The notes under the pieces are model-generated. The model did no database searches, was not told the DNA's origin, and saw nothing but the letters and a program-made list of their open reading frames with translations. A stretch of 7,726 bases of DNA from Acidobacteriota bacterium (GTDB lineage: Bacteria > Acidobacteriota > Blastocatellia > RBC074). Shown here in pieces: positions 1 through 6,740 of this stretch. A program made the translations under genes and the position numbers. The stretch is taken from assembly GCA_017991275.1 (NCBI GenBank), contig JAGNMH010000238.1, positions 1-7,726 of the forward strand, written 5' to 3'. The number at the start of each line of letters is the position of its first letter. Position 1 is the first letter of the stretch.

Positions 1-25
1 GCTCGACTTGAAACGAAAATCCCAA
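1..25 (-). CDS. 5' end of an unidentified gene downstream of lepB (partial)
   Basis: Reading leftward after the lepB stop there is a good Shine-Dalgarno sequence (GAAGGAGAG, about 37-29 on the minus strand), followed after 5 bases by a TTG codon at 25-23 and an open frame to the window edge. The visible peptide is MGFSFQVE. Spacing from the lepB stop is about 25 bases, as expected for the third gene of a der-lepB operon. Eight residues are too few to assign a family. The opening vaguely resembles the N-terminus of queuine tRNA-ribosyltransferase (Tgt), but this is only a guess. The ribosome-binding site is the main support. Confidence 0.4.
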
Positions 26-50
26 CTTCTCTCCTTCGGGTAGGTGTTGA

Positions 51-689
51 TTATTTGAGAGTTTGGTAAAGACGGCTGGAATCAGCGGAAGCGACAATCA
101 TCAGGGCTTTCCCAGCGATATTTTCGCTCGGGACAGTTCCCCAGTAACGACTGTCAAAGCTGTTGTCTCTACAATCGCCCATCACGAAATATTGGCCAGG
201 AGGAATTTTGAACTCCTCAGTTACGCCGTATTTCATTGCGCTGGCCAAATCCATACTTTCTCCCTCTTGCACCGCTCGCTTGGTGTAATAAACGCGATAA
301 GTCCCGGTGCTCCCTTCGATGGAAACCTCCGGTTGCCTGCCATTTGGATTTGTCACTTCAATGTAAGTTCGCGCTTCCGGCAACTCCTGGTCGTTGATGA
401 AAACTTTGGTTCCTCGAACCTGAATTCTGTCTCCCGGTAGCCCAATTACACGGTTCAGATAAAGCAGTTTTGGGTCGGAAGGCATTTTGAACATAACAAT
501 ATCGCCTCGCGCTATTTCCGATACAGTTAGTGAGCACAAAACACTTTCACCGGGAATAATCGTGTTAGCCATTGAGCCTGTCGGCACTCTGACAACTCTC
601 AGGCTGAAAAACGCATAAGCCCCAAACGCGAGAAAAAGGACAACCGCAACAGCAACTATGCTCAAAAGAATCTTTACTCGTTTTGTCAT
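51..689 (-). CDS. lepB: Signal peptidase I (S26 family), catalytic Lys position is Asn
   Basis: This is a 212-residue type I signal peptidase, the membrane-anchored serine protease that cleaves signal peptides from exported proteins on the outer face of the inner membrane. One N-terminal membrane segment spans about residues 7-30. The S26 boxes follow in order: PTGSMANTI with nucleophile Ser39, RGDIVMF (61-67), NRVIGLPGD (79-87), and GDCRDNSFDSRYWG (171-184). In characterised LepB/SipS enzymes the residue just before the Arg of the third box is the general-base Lys (K145 in E. coli). Here codon 453-455 gives Asn79, so the usual Ser/Lys dyad is not visible. Length is short but normal for Bacillus-like or acidobacterial forms. 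The ATG lies 4 bases after the der stop with no strong ribosome-binding site, suggesting translational coupling. Family assignment is secure; peptidase activity is less so. Confidence 0.93.
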   Translation of the reverse strand: MTKRVKILLSIVAVAVVLFLAFGAYAFFSLRVVRVPTGSMANTIIPGESVLCSLTVSEIARGDIVMFKMPSDPKLLYLNRVIGLPGDRIQVRGTKVFINDQELPEARTYIEVTNPNGRQPEVSIEGSTGTYRVYYTKRAVQEGESMDLASAMKYGVTEEFKIPPGQYFVMGDCRDNSFDSRYWGTVPSENIAGKALMIVASADSSRLYQTLK

Positions 690-693
690 AGGG

Positions 694-2115
694 TTACTTT
701 TTCTTCTGGCCGCCTTTCTGTTTAATTCGAATCGGAGTGGCGAAAAAGTCGAAAGCTTCGCGCAACCGATTAATCAAATACCGCTCGTAGGAAAAGTGAA
801 ACGGCCTGGCGCTGTTCGTGAACAGCACAAAAGTCGGTGGACGGATTCCGGCCTGGGTGATGTATTTGACCTTCAGCGGGCGTTTAGCCGAACTGGCTCC
901 TTTAGGCTGCTCCAGATATTCATCATAAAACTGGTTCAACTGAGCGGTCGGGATTCGATGGTTTCGAGCGGCGTTGGCTTTGGCGATCAGATCAGGTAAA
1001 CGCACGACTCGCTGGCCGGTCAGCGCGGAGATCGTGATGATTGGCGCGTAATCCAGAAATTTCATAGCGTCGCGGATTTTCTCTTCGGTGCGATAAACAG
1101 TGTTGGTGTCTTTTTCAATCGCGTCCCATTTGTTGACCAACACAATCAACGAACGCCCGGCTTCGTGAGCATAACCGGCGATGTTGGCGTCCAGGGCTGT
1201 TACGCCTTCGATGGCGTCAACCACCATCAGCACAACGTCGGAACGTTCAATGTGCTTGCGGGCCATGACCACTGACATCTTTTCGGCCATCTCGTTGGTT
1301 TTGCCTTTGCGGCGAATGCCAGCGGTGTCAACAAAGCGCAACTTTATCGGCTTTCCATCTTCGCCTGTCGCCTCAAAAACAGTATCAACAGCGTCACGGG
1401 TTGTGCCCGGTATCGGTGAAACAATCACTCGATCCTGGCCAAGCAGTTTGTTGATCAGCGAAGATTTGCCAACGTTCGGGCGACCAATGATCGCTACATT
1501 GATCTCGTCGTTTTTCTCTTTGCGAAATTCTACAACCGGCAGCCGTTCGATAATTGCGTCCAGCAAATCTCCCAGCCCTGCCCCATGTTCAGCCGAAACC
1601 GGAAAGACTTCGTCGTAACCGAACTGATGAAACTCACCGGCGTATTCACCAACGCGAGCGGTGTCGGATTTGTTGGCGACAACGAAGACAGGCTTGTTGA
1701 GCGTGCGCATCATGCGCGCCAGTTCCTCGTCCAGCGAAGTCATTCCATCGCGCACGTCCACGACGAACAACAGCAAGCTGGCCTCCTCAATCGCCGCCTG
1801 AGCCTGTTCAAAGATTTTTGCCGGGATTACCGCTTCATCGTCCGGGACGATGCCACCGGTGTCTATGATTCTGAACATTTGGTTTTGCCATTCAGCCTGA
1901 CCGTAAATTCTGTCGCGCGTAATGCCGGGAAGGTCTCCGACAATTGAGCGCCGGGAACCGATCAACCGGTTGAAAAGCGTTGATTTACCTACGTTGGGGC
2001 GGCCAATAATGGCTACGATTGGGGCTGGGGCTGATTCTTCAACTTCTTCTTCAAAACTTTCTGGGCCTTCAACCAATAACTCGCCGTCAAAATTCTGTGA
2101 CTCTACTTGATCCAT
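694..2115 (-). CDS. der: Ribosome biogenesis GTPase Der (EngA), double GTPase
   Basis: Der is an essential GTPase with two G domains in tandem that acts in 50S ribosomal subunit assembly. Numbering from ATG 2115 (473 residues), the first G domain shows GRPNVGKS (38-45), DTGG (85-88) and NKSD (148-151). The second shows GRPNVGKS (211-218), PGTTRD (236-241), DTAG (263-266) and NKWD (328-331). A C-terminal KH-like domain follows from about residue 385 and ends in a Lys-rich tail (KQKGGQKKK). The frame is open further upstream, with ATG at 2184 (496 residues) and TTG at 2208 (504 residues). I chose 2115 because it brings the length nearest the family norm. TTG 2208 is preceded by a possible AGGG ribosome-binding site and cannot be excluded. 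Residues 10-30 form an unusual acidic leader (EGPESFEEEVEES). It is first in an operon with lepB and divergent from the gene at 2281. No clear promoter was found. Confidence 0.95.
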   Translation of the reverse strand: MDQVESQNFDGELLVEGPESFEEEVEESAPAPIVAIIGRPNVGKSTLFNRLIGSRRSIVGDLPGITRDRIYGQAEWQNQMFRIIDTGGIVPDDEAVIPAKIFEQAQAAIEEASLLLFVVDVRDGMTSLDEELARMMRTLNKPVFVVANKSDTARVGEYAGEFHQFGYDEVFPVSAEHGAGLGDLLDAIIERLPVVEFRKEKNDEINVAIIGRPNVGKSSLINKLLGQDRVIVSPIPGTTRDAVDTVFEATGEDGKPIKLRFVDTAGIRRKGKTNEMAEKMSVVMARKHIERSDVVLMVVDAIEGVTALDANIAGYAHEAGRSLIVLVNKWDAIEKDTNTVYRTEEKIRDAMKFLDYAPIITISALTGQRVVRLPDLIAKANAARNHRIPTAQLNQFYDEYLEQPKGASSAKRPLKVKYITQAGIRPPTFVLFTNSARPFHFSYERYLINRLREAFDFFATPIRIKQKGGQKKK

Positions 2116-2267
2116 AATTCGATCCAATTGTGCTTGTTCGTAAACTTCTGAAACCGAAATCCGACTTGAAAAGTCCAGTAGCATAGAGAAAGACGTTCGG
2201 ACTGACAACCTATCCCTATTTGTTCAGCCGAAATGAAGCAAAAGAATTGAACGACGACATCAACTAT

Positions 2268-2273
2268 AAGGAG
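2268..2273 (+). promoter_or_regulatory. Shine-Dalgarno sequence of the LolA-like gene
   Basis: AAGGAG lies 7 bases before ATG 2281 and fixes that start. I could not find a convincing -35/-10 pair in the 2116-2280 divergent region shared with der. Confidence 0.75.
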
Positions 2274-2280
2274 ACGTCAA

Positions 2281-3336
2281 ATGAGAAAACTGATTTTTGG
2301 AATAATGCTATCTGCTTGCTTGGCAGCATCGGCATTTGGGCAGGATGCCAAAGCCAAAGCTGAAGAAGTTCTAAAACAAGCTCGCGCCGCCATCGGCAGC
2401 GAGTCGAAATTCAAAGCGATACAAACCCTGTCAGCGCAGGGAACTTCTCGCCAGACCTTTGGACAGAATCAAATCGAAAGCGAACTGGAACTGGAAATGC
2501 TGATGCCGGACAAAATCCGCATCTCAAACATCTCACCTCAAGGCACACGAACTCGTGTTTACAACTCAGGCACGATCTGGAATGAGTTCGTTCCGGGAGT
2601 CGGCGGCGGCGGATTTGGTGGTCGCGGCGGCGGCGGCAATTTTGGTGGCCCCGGCGGGCAACAGGGCGGCCCTGGTGGAGCCAACAGCCCGATGGCGACT
2701 TACATGCAGCAACAGCAAAAGCGCGAATACATCCAGGTTTTGCTGGCCTGGTTCCTTGCTCCTCCGGCTTCAACCGGCACGCAATTCACTTACGTCGGCG
2801 AAGCACCAGGCCCGGAAGGCTCGAAGCTCGACGTAATTGACGCCAAAACTTCCGATGGAATGGCGACTCGTCTTTACTTCAACAAAGAAAGCCATCAACT
2901 GATTGGACTGAGTTACAAAGCTAAAAACATGAGAGCCGCTTTCGGTGGCAATCGTGGCCCCGGCGGACCGGGTGCCCCTGGTGGTCAGGGTGGCAATCGT
3001 CCTCCCCAGGCTGGTGGACAACCAGGTCAACCTGCTCAGGGTGGCCAGGCTCAGGGGCAAGGCCAACAAGGTCAGCGCCGCGAACAAACTCCCGAAGAAC
3101 GCGAACAGCGAGCCAAAGAAATGGCTGCGGCTTTTGAAAAAGCGCCAGACACCGACTATCGCTGGGCGTTTTCCGATTACAAGAGCGTTGGCGGTTTGAA
3201 CCTGCCTCATCGCCTGACTAAATCCGAGGGCGGTACGCCGAACGAAGAATGGGAAATCAGCAAGTACAAGGTCAATCCAAAGATCGGGGCTGACAAATTT
3301 GAGAAGAAAGAAAAAGCTCCGACTCCTGCCAACTAA
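2281..3336 (+). CDS. Exported LolA-like protein with two Gly-rich inserts, function unknown
   Basis: The 351-residue product begins with a clear signal peptide (MRKLIFGIMLSACLAASAFGQ, cleavage after about residue 20 or 21), so it probably acts in the periplasm or outer envelope. The remaining sequence resembles the LolA/outer-membrane-lipoprotein-sorting fold: an N-terminal helix (AEEVLKQARAAIG), strands around LELEMLMPDKIRIS (about 70-83), a central RLYFNKESHQLIGLSY segment (about 197-212), and a C-terminal part with GLNLPHRLTKSEGG and EEWEISKYKVNP. Two low-complexity stretches interrupt it: Gly/Phe/Arg-rich at about 108-133, and Gly/Pro/Gln-rich at about 222-266, followed by a charged helix (PEEREQRAKEMAAAFEKA). 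They would sit as loops between strands. There is no lipobox Cys at the cleavage site. The gene stands alone, with its own ribosome-binding site and a terminator. The lipoprotein-binding role is an inference from fold resemblance; no catalytic motif is visible. Confidence 0.85.
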   Translation: MRKLIFGIMLSACLAASAFGQDAKAKAEEVLKQARAAIGSESKFKAIQTLSAQGTSRQTFGQNQIESELELEMLMPDKIRISNISPQGTRTRVYNSGTIWNEFVPGVGGGGFGGRGGGGNFGGPGGQQGGPGGANSPMATYMQQQQKREYIQVLLAWFLAPPASTGTQFTYVGEAPGPEGSKLDVIDAKTSDGMATRLYFNKESHQLIGLSYKAKNMRAAFGGNRGPGGPGAPGGQGGNRPPQAGGQPGQPAQGGQAQGQGQQGQRREQTPEEREQRAKEMAAAFEKAPDTDYRWAFSDYKSVGGLNLPHRLTKSEGGTPNEEWEISKYKVNPKIGADKFEKKEKAPTPAN

Positions 3337-3360
3337 ACTGGCCTGATCCGCAAAACACTG

Positions 3361-3410
3361 AAAGCGCAGAGATTGTGAGAACAAATCACTTCTCTGCGCT
3401 TTTTCTTTTT
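3361..3410 (+). terminator. Intrinsic terminator after the LolA-like gene
   Basis: A perfect 12-bp stem pairs AAAGCGCAGAGA (3361-3372) with TCTCTGCGCTTT (3391-3402). Inside it GTGA/TCAC (3375-3378 with 3386-3389) can extend the helix across a small bulge. A T-rich run (TTTTTCTTTTT) follows immediately to 3410. It lies 25 bases past the stop codon and separates this gene from the two-component operon. Confidence 0.9.
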
Positions 3411-3429
3411 GGCTCAGAGAGGTTGCTCG

Positions 3430-3463
3430 GTTTATCTTCCGTTCAGGTAGCCGGTGTTATGTT
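3430..3463 (+). promoter_or_regulatory. Candidate regulator site and promoter for the two-component operon
   Basis: GTTTATCTTCCGTTCA at 3430-3445 recurs exactly at 5724-5739. It begins two GTT-led units spaced 11 bases apart (GTTTATCTTCC, GTTCAGGTAGC), the period typical of OmpR-family dimer sites. A possible extended -10 (TGTTATGTT, hexamer 3458-3463) starts 28 bases after the motif start, putting the direct repeat over the -35 region as for an activator. This would place transcription start near 3470, downstream of ATG 3459 and upstream of GTG 3498. The repeat is seen directly; its role is inferred. Confidence 0.5.
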
Positions 3464-3497
3464 GAACTTGGAAAATCATTCGCAGCGGAGCTTAAAA

Positions 3498-4187
3498 GTG
3501 AGAATCCTGTTGGTCGAAGATGAACCTGATGTTGCGCGAATGCTTGCCAAGGGCTTGCGTGAACAGAGCTACGCTGTGGATTTGGCGGAAGACGGCGAAG
3601 CGGCAATTTATCAGGCTCAAATCAACGATTACGACCTGATAATTCTGGATGTAATGCTGCCACGCCTGGACGGTTTTGCCGTTTGCCGCGAATTGCGCCA
3701 GGGCCATTTACCAATTCCGGTCTTGATGCTAACCGCCAGAGACGATGTACAGGATCGCATTTCAGGGCTGGATTCCGGCGCAGACGATTACCTGACCAAG
3801 CCCTTCAATTTTCACGAATTATTGGCGCGCGTTCGAGCTTTGCTGCGCCGTGGGCACGCGCTGCAACCGGAAACGATTGAGATCGCCGACCTGAAAATTG
3901 ACACACGGTCGCATGAAGTTCGGCGCGCTGCTGTGAGAATCGAACTTACAACCAAAGAGTATGCGTTGTTGGAATATATGGCTCGGCGGGCGGGCCAGGT
4001 AGTCTCACGGACGGAAATCGCCAGCCACGTTTGGGACGAAAGCTTTGACCCGTTTTCCAACCTGATAGAAGTCTACATTCAGCGGTTACGACGAAAAATT
4101 GACGATGGCCGCGAATCAAAATTGATCCGTACTTTTCGTGGCGAAGGTTACAGACTGGCTTCGGAAAATAAGGAAACGAATGTTTGA
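3498..4187 (+). CDS. OmpR/PhoB-family response regulator
   Basis: This 229-residue DNA-binding regulator receives phosphate from the adjacent histidine kinase. The receiver domain (about 1-118) has the acidic pair Glu7/Asp8, phospho-acceptor Asp51 in LIILDVMLPRLDGF, Thr79 in MLTARDD, and Lys101 in YLTKPF. A winged-helix effector domain (about 127-225) carries LTTKEYALLEYMARRAGQVVSR, the recognition-helix region NLIEVYIQRLRRKID, and the wing RTFRGEGYRL. GTG 3498 was chosen because GGAG at 3487-3490 lies 7 bases upstream and VRILLVEDE is the normal beginning of the fold. ATG 3459 would add 13 residues with a weaker ribosome-binding site and falls on the candidate -10 box. The stop overlaps the kinase start by 8 bases. 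The repeated upstream motif suggests autoregulation. The signal and targets are not evident from the protein itself. Confidence 0.95.
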   Translation: MRILLVEDEPDVARMLAKGLREQSYAVDLAEDGEAAIYQAQINDYDLIILDVMLPRLDGFAVCRELRQGHLPIPVLMLTARDDVQDRISGLDSGADDYLTKPFNFHELLARVRALLRRGHALQPETIEIADLKIDTRSHEVRRAAVRIELTTKEYALLEYMARRAGQVVSRTEIASHVWDESFDPFSNLIEVYIQRLRRKIDDGRESKLIRTFRGEGYRLASENKETNV

Positions 4188-5604
4188 TTCCCTCCGAACA
4201 AAATTGACTCTTTGGTACACAGGCGTGCTGGCACTGGTTTTGATCGTGTTCAGCGCCGGGATTTACTATCTGTTAGCTGGCAAACTCCACCGCCGGTTTG
4301 ATGCCGAAATACAAACAACCATCGAAGGTATTGAGAGATTGCTGGTTTTTGAAATGACTGACGAAGGCGAAACCGAGACTCAGTCCATACAAAGCGCATT
4401 GAACGAGCATTATTTCCCCAACCAGGCGGCAGCCATCTTCGATACCCAAGGCCATCTTCTATTAGAGAAAGCTCTGCCGAATAATCACCGCGCCGAACTG
4501 CCCGCAGGTTTTTCGACTTCCGACACGACAATTCAATTCCTGACGATTCTGCAAAAAAGCGGCGGCGAAGACGACGGGGTTCGACTGGCAATCAAGCGCC
4601 TGACGGTTCCGCAGGAAAACAAAAGCTATGTGATTGTTGTCAGCCAGACGCTGGATTCGTTATCAGAAGAGTTGGAAATTTTGCGTGACATTCTGCTGGC
4701 TGCTGTCCCTATGGCGCTGGCTCTGGCCGGACTAGGCGGATGGTTTTTGGCGCGAAAAAGCCTTGCCCCGGTAGTAACTATGTCAGAAAGCGCAAGACGC
4801 ATAGGCGCGGAAAACCTTGATGTGAGGCTGCCGGTTGCCAATCCGCGTGACGAACTTGGGCAACTGGCGGCGACTTTCAACAAACTGCTGGAGCGGCTGC
4901 AAAACTCATTCACACAACAACGCCAGTTTATGGCCGATGCCTCGCATGAACTCAGGACTCCTCTGTCAGTAATGCGCACGGCTGCTGAAGTCACACTGGA
5001 AAAGCCACAGCGTGACGAAAGCGAATACCGCGAAGCCCTTTCTATGATTGATCGCCAGACTGACCGATTGACCCGAATTGTCGAAGATATGTTCACGCTG
5101 GCGCGAGCAGACGCCGGAAGGCGCGAGTTGAGAAAACACAATTTTTACCTGGATGAACTGGTGGCCGAAACCGCGCATGCCGCCGCCGTCCTGGCCGAAC
5201 GCAAAGGCGTCGCCATCGAATGTGCTCCGGCAAACGAAACTCTTTATCACGGAGACGAAGATTTGTTGCGGCAGATGATCCTGAACCTGCTGGACAACGC
5301 CATCAAGTTCACATCAGCCGGCGGTAAAGTTCATTTGCAGCTTTTACAAAACGATTCCAGACACGTAATTGCAGTCGCCGACACGGGGACTGGGATTTCT
5401 CCCCAATCCCAGATTCACATTTTCGAGCGGTTTTATCGCGCGGATCAGGCTCGCTCACGCCCCGAACAAGTCGGCGGCAGCGGTGCTGGGCTGGGACTTG
5501 CAATCGCACGCTGGATTGCGGAGGCACATCAAGGTTCGCTGACCTTGCAACAGTCCGATCATACCGGCAGCATTTTTGCGGCCTCACTGCCCGTCATCAG
5601 GTAA
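4180..5604 (+). CDS. Membrane sensor histidine kinase (HAMP-HisKA-HATPase)
   Basis: This 474-residue sensor kinase is the partner of the upstream regulator. The first membrane segment is about residues 12-34 (WYTGVLALVLIVFSAGIYYLL), and a periplasmic sensor of roughly 130 residues without a recognised fold follows. The second membrane segment is about 171-191, then a HAMP linker (about 192-245). The HisKA domain carries phospho-acceptor His256 in ASHELRTPLS. The ATPase domain has an N box (NLLDNAIKF, Asn369/Asn373), a G1 box (DTGTGI, Asp401), an F box (IFERFYRAD) and a G2 box (GGSGAGLGLAI, 432-442). All catalytic boxes are intact. The SLRTKLTLWYTGVLALVL opening is common in kinases annotated as heavy-metal sensors, which would fit the efflux gene downstream; this is suggestive only. 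ATG 4180 has AAGGAAA just upstream and overlaps the regulator stop (ATGTTTGA). A GTG at 4138 in the same frame would run deep into the regulator and was not used. Confidence 0.95.
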   Translation: MFDSLRTKLTLWYTGVLALVLIVFSAGIYYLLAGKLHRRFDAEIQTTIEGIERLLVFEMTDEGETETQSIQSALNEHYFPNQAAAIFDTQGHLLLEKALPNNHRAELPAGFSTSDTTIQFLTILQKSGGEDDGVRLAIKRLTVPQENKSYVIVVSQTLDSLSEELEILRDILLAAVPMALALAGLGGWFLARKSLAPVVTMSESARRIGAENLDVRLPVANPRDELGQLAATFNKLLERLQNSFTQQRQFMADASHELRTPLSVMRTAAEVTLEKPQRDESEYREALSMIDRQTDRLTRIVEDMFTLARADAGRRELRKHNFYLDELVAETAHAAAVLAERKGVAIECAPANETLYHGDEDLLRQMILNLLDNAIKFTSAGGKVHLQLLQNDSRHVIAVADTGTGISPQSQIHIFERFYRADQARSRPEQVGGSGAGLGLAIARWIAEAHQGSLTLQQSDHTGSIFAASLPVIR

Positions 5605-5610
5605 CTGTTT

Positions 5611-5661
5611 GTAACTGCTCAGCCTTCTTCGTCCAGCGGGATAAACAGTCTGAGCAGTTAC
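5611..5661 (+). terminator. Palindrome after the kinase gene, possible terminator
   Basis: GTAACTGCTCAG (5611-5622) pairs perfectly over 12 bp with CTGAGCAGTTAC (5650-5661), with a 27-base loop. A pyrimidine-rich run with many T residues follows (5662-5681) but there is no uninterrupted T tract. It starts 6 bases after the kinase stop, so a terminator is the simplest reading. The long loop and interrupted T run make it weaker than the one at 3361. The heptamer GTAACTG also occurs as a direct copy at 5601-5607. Confidence 0.55.
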
Positions 5662-5723
5662 TTCTTCCGGTTCTTTTCTTTGCCTCTTAGCGGCGTTGCG
5701 TGAGGCTTGAATTTGAACACGTT

Positions 5724-5757
5724 GTTTATCTTCCGTTCACCTTGGGTTTTGTAATCT
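5724..5757 (+). promoter_or_regulatory. Second copy of the 16-base motif, candidate promoter of the phosphatase-efflux operon
   Basis: GTTTATCTTCCGTTCA at 5724-5739 is identical to 3430-3445. Here the 11-base periodicity is clearer: GTTTATCTTCC, GTTCACCTTGG (7 of 11 identical), then a weaker GTTTTGTAATC. A possible -10 hexamer (TAATCT, 5752-5757) starts 28 bases from the motif start, the same spacing as in the first copy. That would put the transcript start near 5764, with about 46 bases of leader before ATG 5810. Regulation by the neighbouring response regulator is inferred. Confidence 0.5.
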
Positions 5758-5809
5758 GCAGGCGCCCTGAAGTTTTAGTTTATCCACAACAAATTTCGGA
5801 GAGGTTTTG

Positions 5810-6721
5810 ATGAGTAAAAGAATCGGCTTCATTATTCTTTCGGTGATAGCTCTGGCTGCTGGAACAGTTTCCTATTCGGCAAACGGCAAACAGACGATTC
5901 AACAGAATTTGCCAACCACCGGCGTCGTGCGGTTTGTAGCCTTTGGGGATATGGGAACCGGCGACAGCGACCAACAAGATGTCGCGCAACAAATGGCAGC
6001 CTTTCACAAAAATCATCCTTACGACACGGTGCTAATGCTGGGCGATAACATCTACCCGGACGGGAACCCTGACGATTTTCAGAAAAAGTTCGAACGGCCT
6101 TACGCCGAACTCTTCCGACTCGGCATCAATTTTTACGCCGCGCTCGGGAATCACGATGTCAGGAAAGGTCGCGAAGCTCAGATGAATTACCCGCTCTTTC
6201 ATATGGGCGGACGAGCTTACTACTCGTTCACGAAAGGCAATGGCCTGACTGAGTTTTTTGCTCTGGATTCGACCAGCTTCGACTCTGCCCAACTGCGCTG
6301 GTTGGAAGGCGCACTGGCCGGATCAAAAGCACAATGGAAGATCGCCTTCTTTCATCATCCTATTTATTCGTCCGGTAAAACTCATGGCTCCGACACCAAA
6401 TTGCGCGCACAGATCGAACCGCTTTTTGTGAAATACGGAGTCGCCGCAGTCTTTGCCGGCCACGATCACGTTTACGAACGAATCAAACTTCAGCAAGGCG
6501 TCCAGTATTTCGTCTGCGGCATCGGCGGCAAATTGCGAAGCGGCAATCTGGACAAGCGCAGCCCGCTGACGGCCTTCGGCAACGATGAAGTCAACGGCTT
6601 CATGTTCGTCGAAGCCACACCGGAGCGTCTGGCTTTCCAGGCCGTAGATTCTTCCGGCCATGTTTTTGACAGCGGAGAAATCGCGCCGCGCGCCAAATCA
6701 AGCGCGGCTGGCACAAACTGA
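5810..6721 (+). CDS. Exported metallophosphatase, purple-acid-phosphatase/TRAP-like
   Basis: The 303-residue product has an N-terminal signal or anchor segment (about residues 5-22) and a calcineurin-like two-metal phosphoesterase domain. Metal-binding motifs appear in order: GDMG (Asp47), GDNIY (78-82, with Asp79 and the Tyr82 that coordinates iron in purple acid phosphatases), GNHD (113-116), FFHHP (His182/183), and GHDHVYER (217-224). This pattern matches the single-domain, mammalian-TRAP-like acid phosphatases, so hydrolysis of phosphomonoesters outside the cytoplasm is likely; the substrate is unknown. ATG 5810 was chosen over an in-frame TTG at 5807 because GGAGAGG (5798-5804) is ideally spaced. 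It is first in an operon, with 19 bases before the PepSY gene. The second copy of the 16-base motif lies 86 bases upstream of its start. Confidence 0.93.
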   Translation: MSKRIGFIILSVIALAAGTVSYSANGKQTIQQNLPTTGVVRFVAFGDMGTGDSDQQDVAQQMAAFHKNHPYDTVLMLGDNIYPDGNPDDFQKKFERPYAELFRLGINFYAALGNHDVRKGREAQMNYPLFHMGGRAYYSFTKGNGLTEFFALDSTSFDSAQLRWLEGALAGSKAQWKIAFFHHPIYSSGKTHGSDTKLRAQIEPLFVKYGVAAVFAGHDHVYERIKLQQGVQYFVCGIGGKLRSGNLDKRSPLTAFGNDEVNGFMFVEATPERLAFQAVDSSGHVFDSGEIAPRAKSSAAGTN

Positions 6722-6727
6722 AATCCC

Positions 6728-6734
6728 AAGGAGG
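6728..6734 (+). promoter_or_regulatory. Consensus Shine-Dalgarno sequence for the PepSY-like gene
   Basis: AAGGAGG lies 6 bases before ATG 6741. It decides that start against several in-frame upstream start codons that lie inside the phosphatase gene. Confidence 0.85.
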
Positions 6735-6740
6735 TCAAAA

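Noticed and set aside
1181..1618. A 145-codon plus-strand open frame opposite der
   Set aside because: It is antisense to the conserved GTPase domains of der and has no ribosome-binding site or family signature.
2247..2270. TTGAAC and TATAAG as a promoter for the gene at 2281
   Set aside because: The spacing is only 12 bases and the second box overlaps the Shine-Dalgarno sequence, too close to the start codon.
2770..3384. A 204-codon open frame on the minus strand opposite the LolA-like gene
   Set aside because: It runs antisense through the Gly-rich coding region, where codon bias keeps the opposite frame open. It shows no family motif and starts beyond the terminator hairpin.
3361..3402. 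The hairpin as an operator or riboswitch of the two-component operon
   Set aside because: A perfect stem followed directly by a T-rich run, just after a stop codon on the same strand, is adequately explained as an intrinsic terminator.
3375..3497. A longer response regulator beginning at GTG 3375 or ATG 3459
   Set aside because: GTG 3375 lies inside the terminator hairpin and ATG 3459 coincides with the candidate -10 box. The receiver fold begins naturally at GTG 3498, which has a ribosome-binding site.
4626..5141. A 171-codon minus-strand open frame within the histidine kinase gene
   Set aside because: The sense strand encodes an intact kinase with all boxes. The antisense product is Ser/Arg-rich without recognisable domains, typical of a shadow frame.
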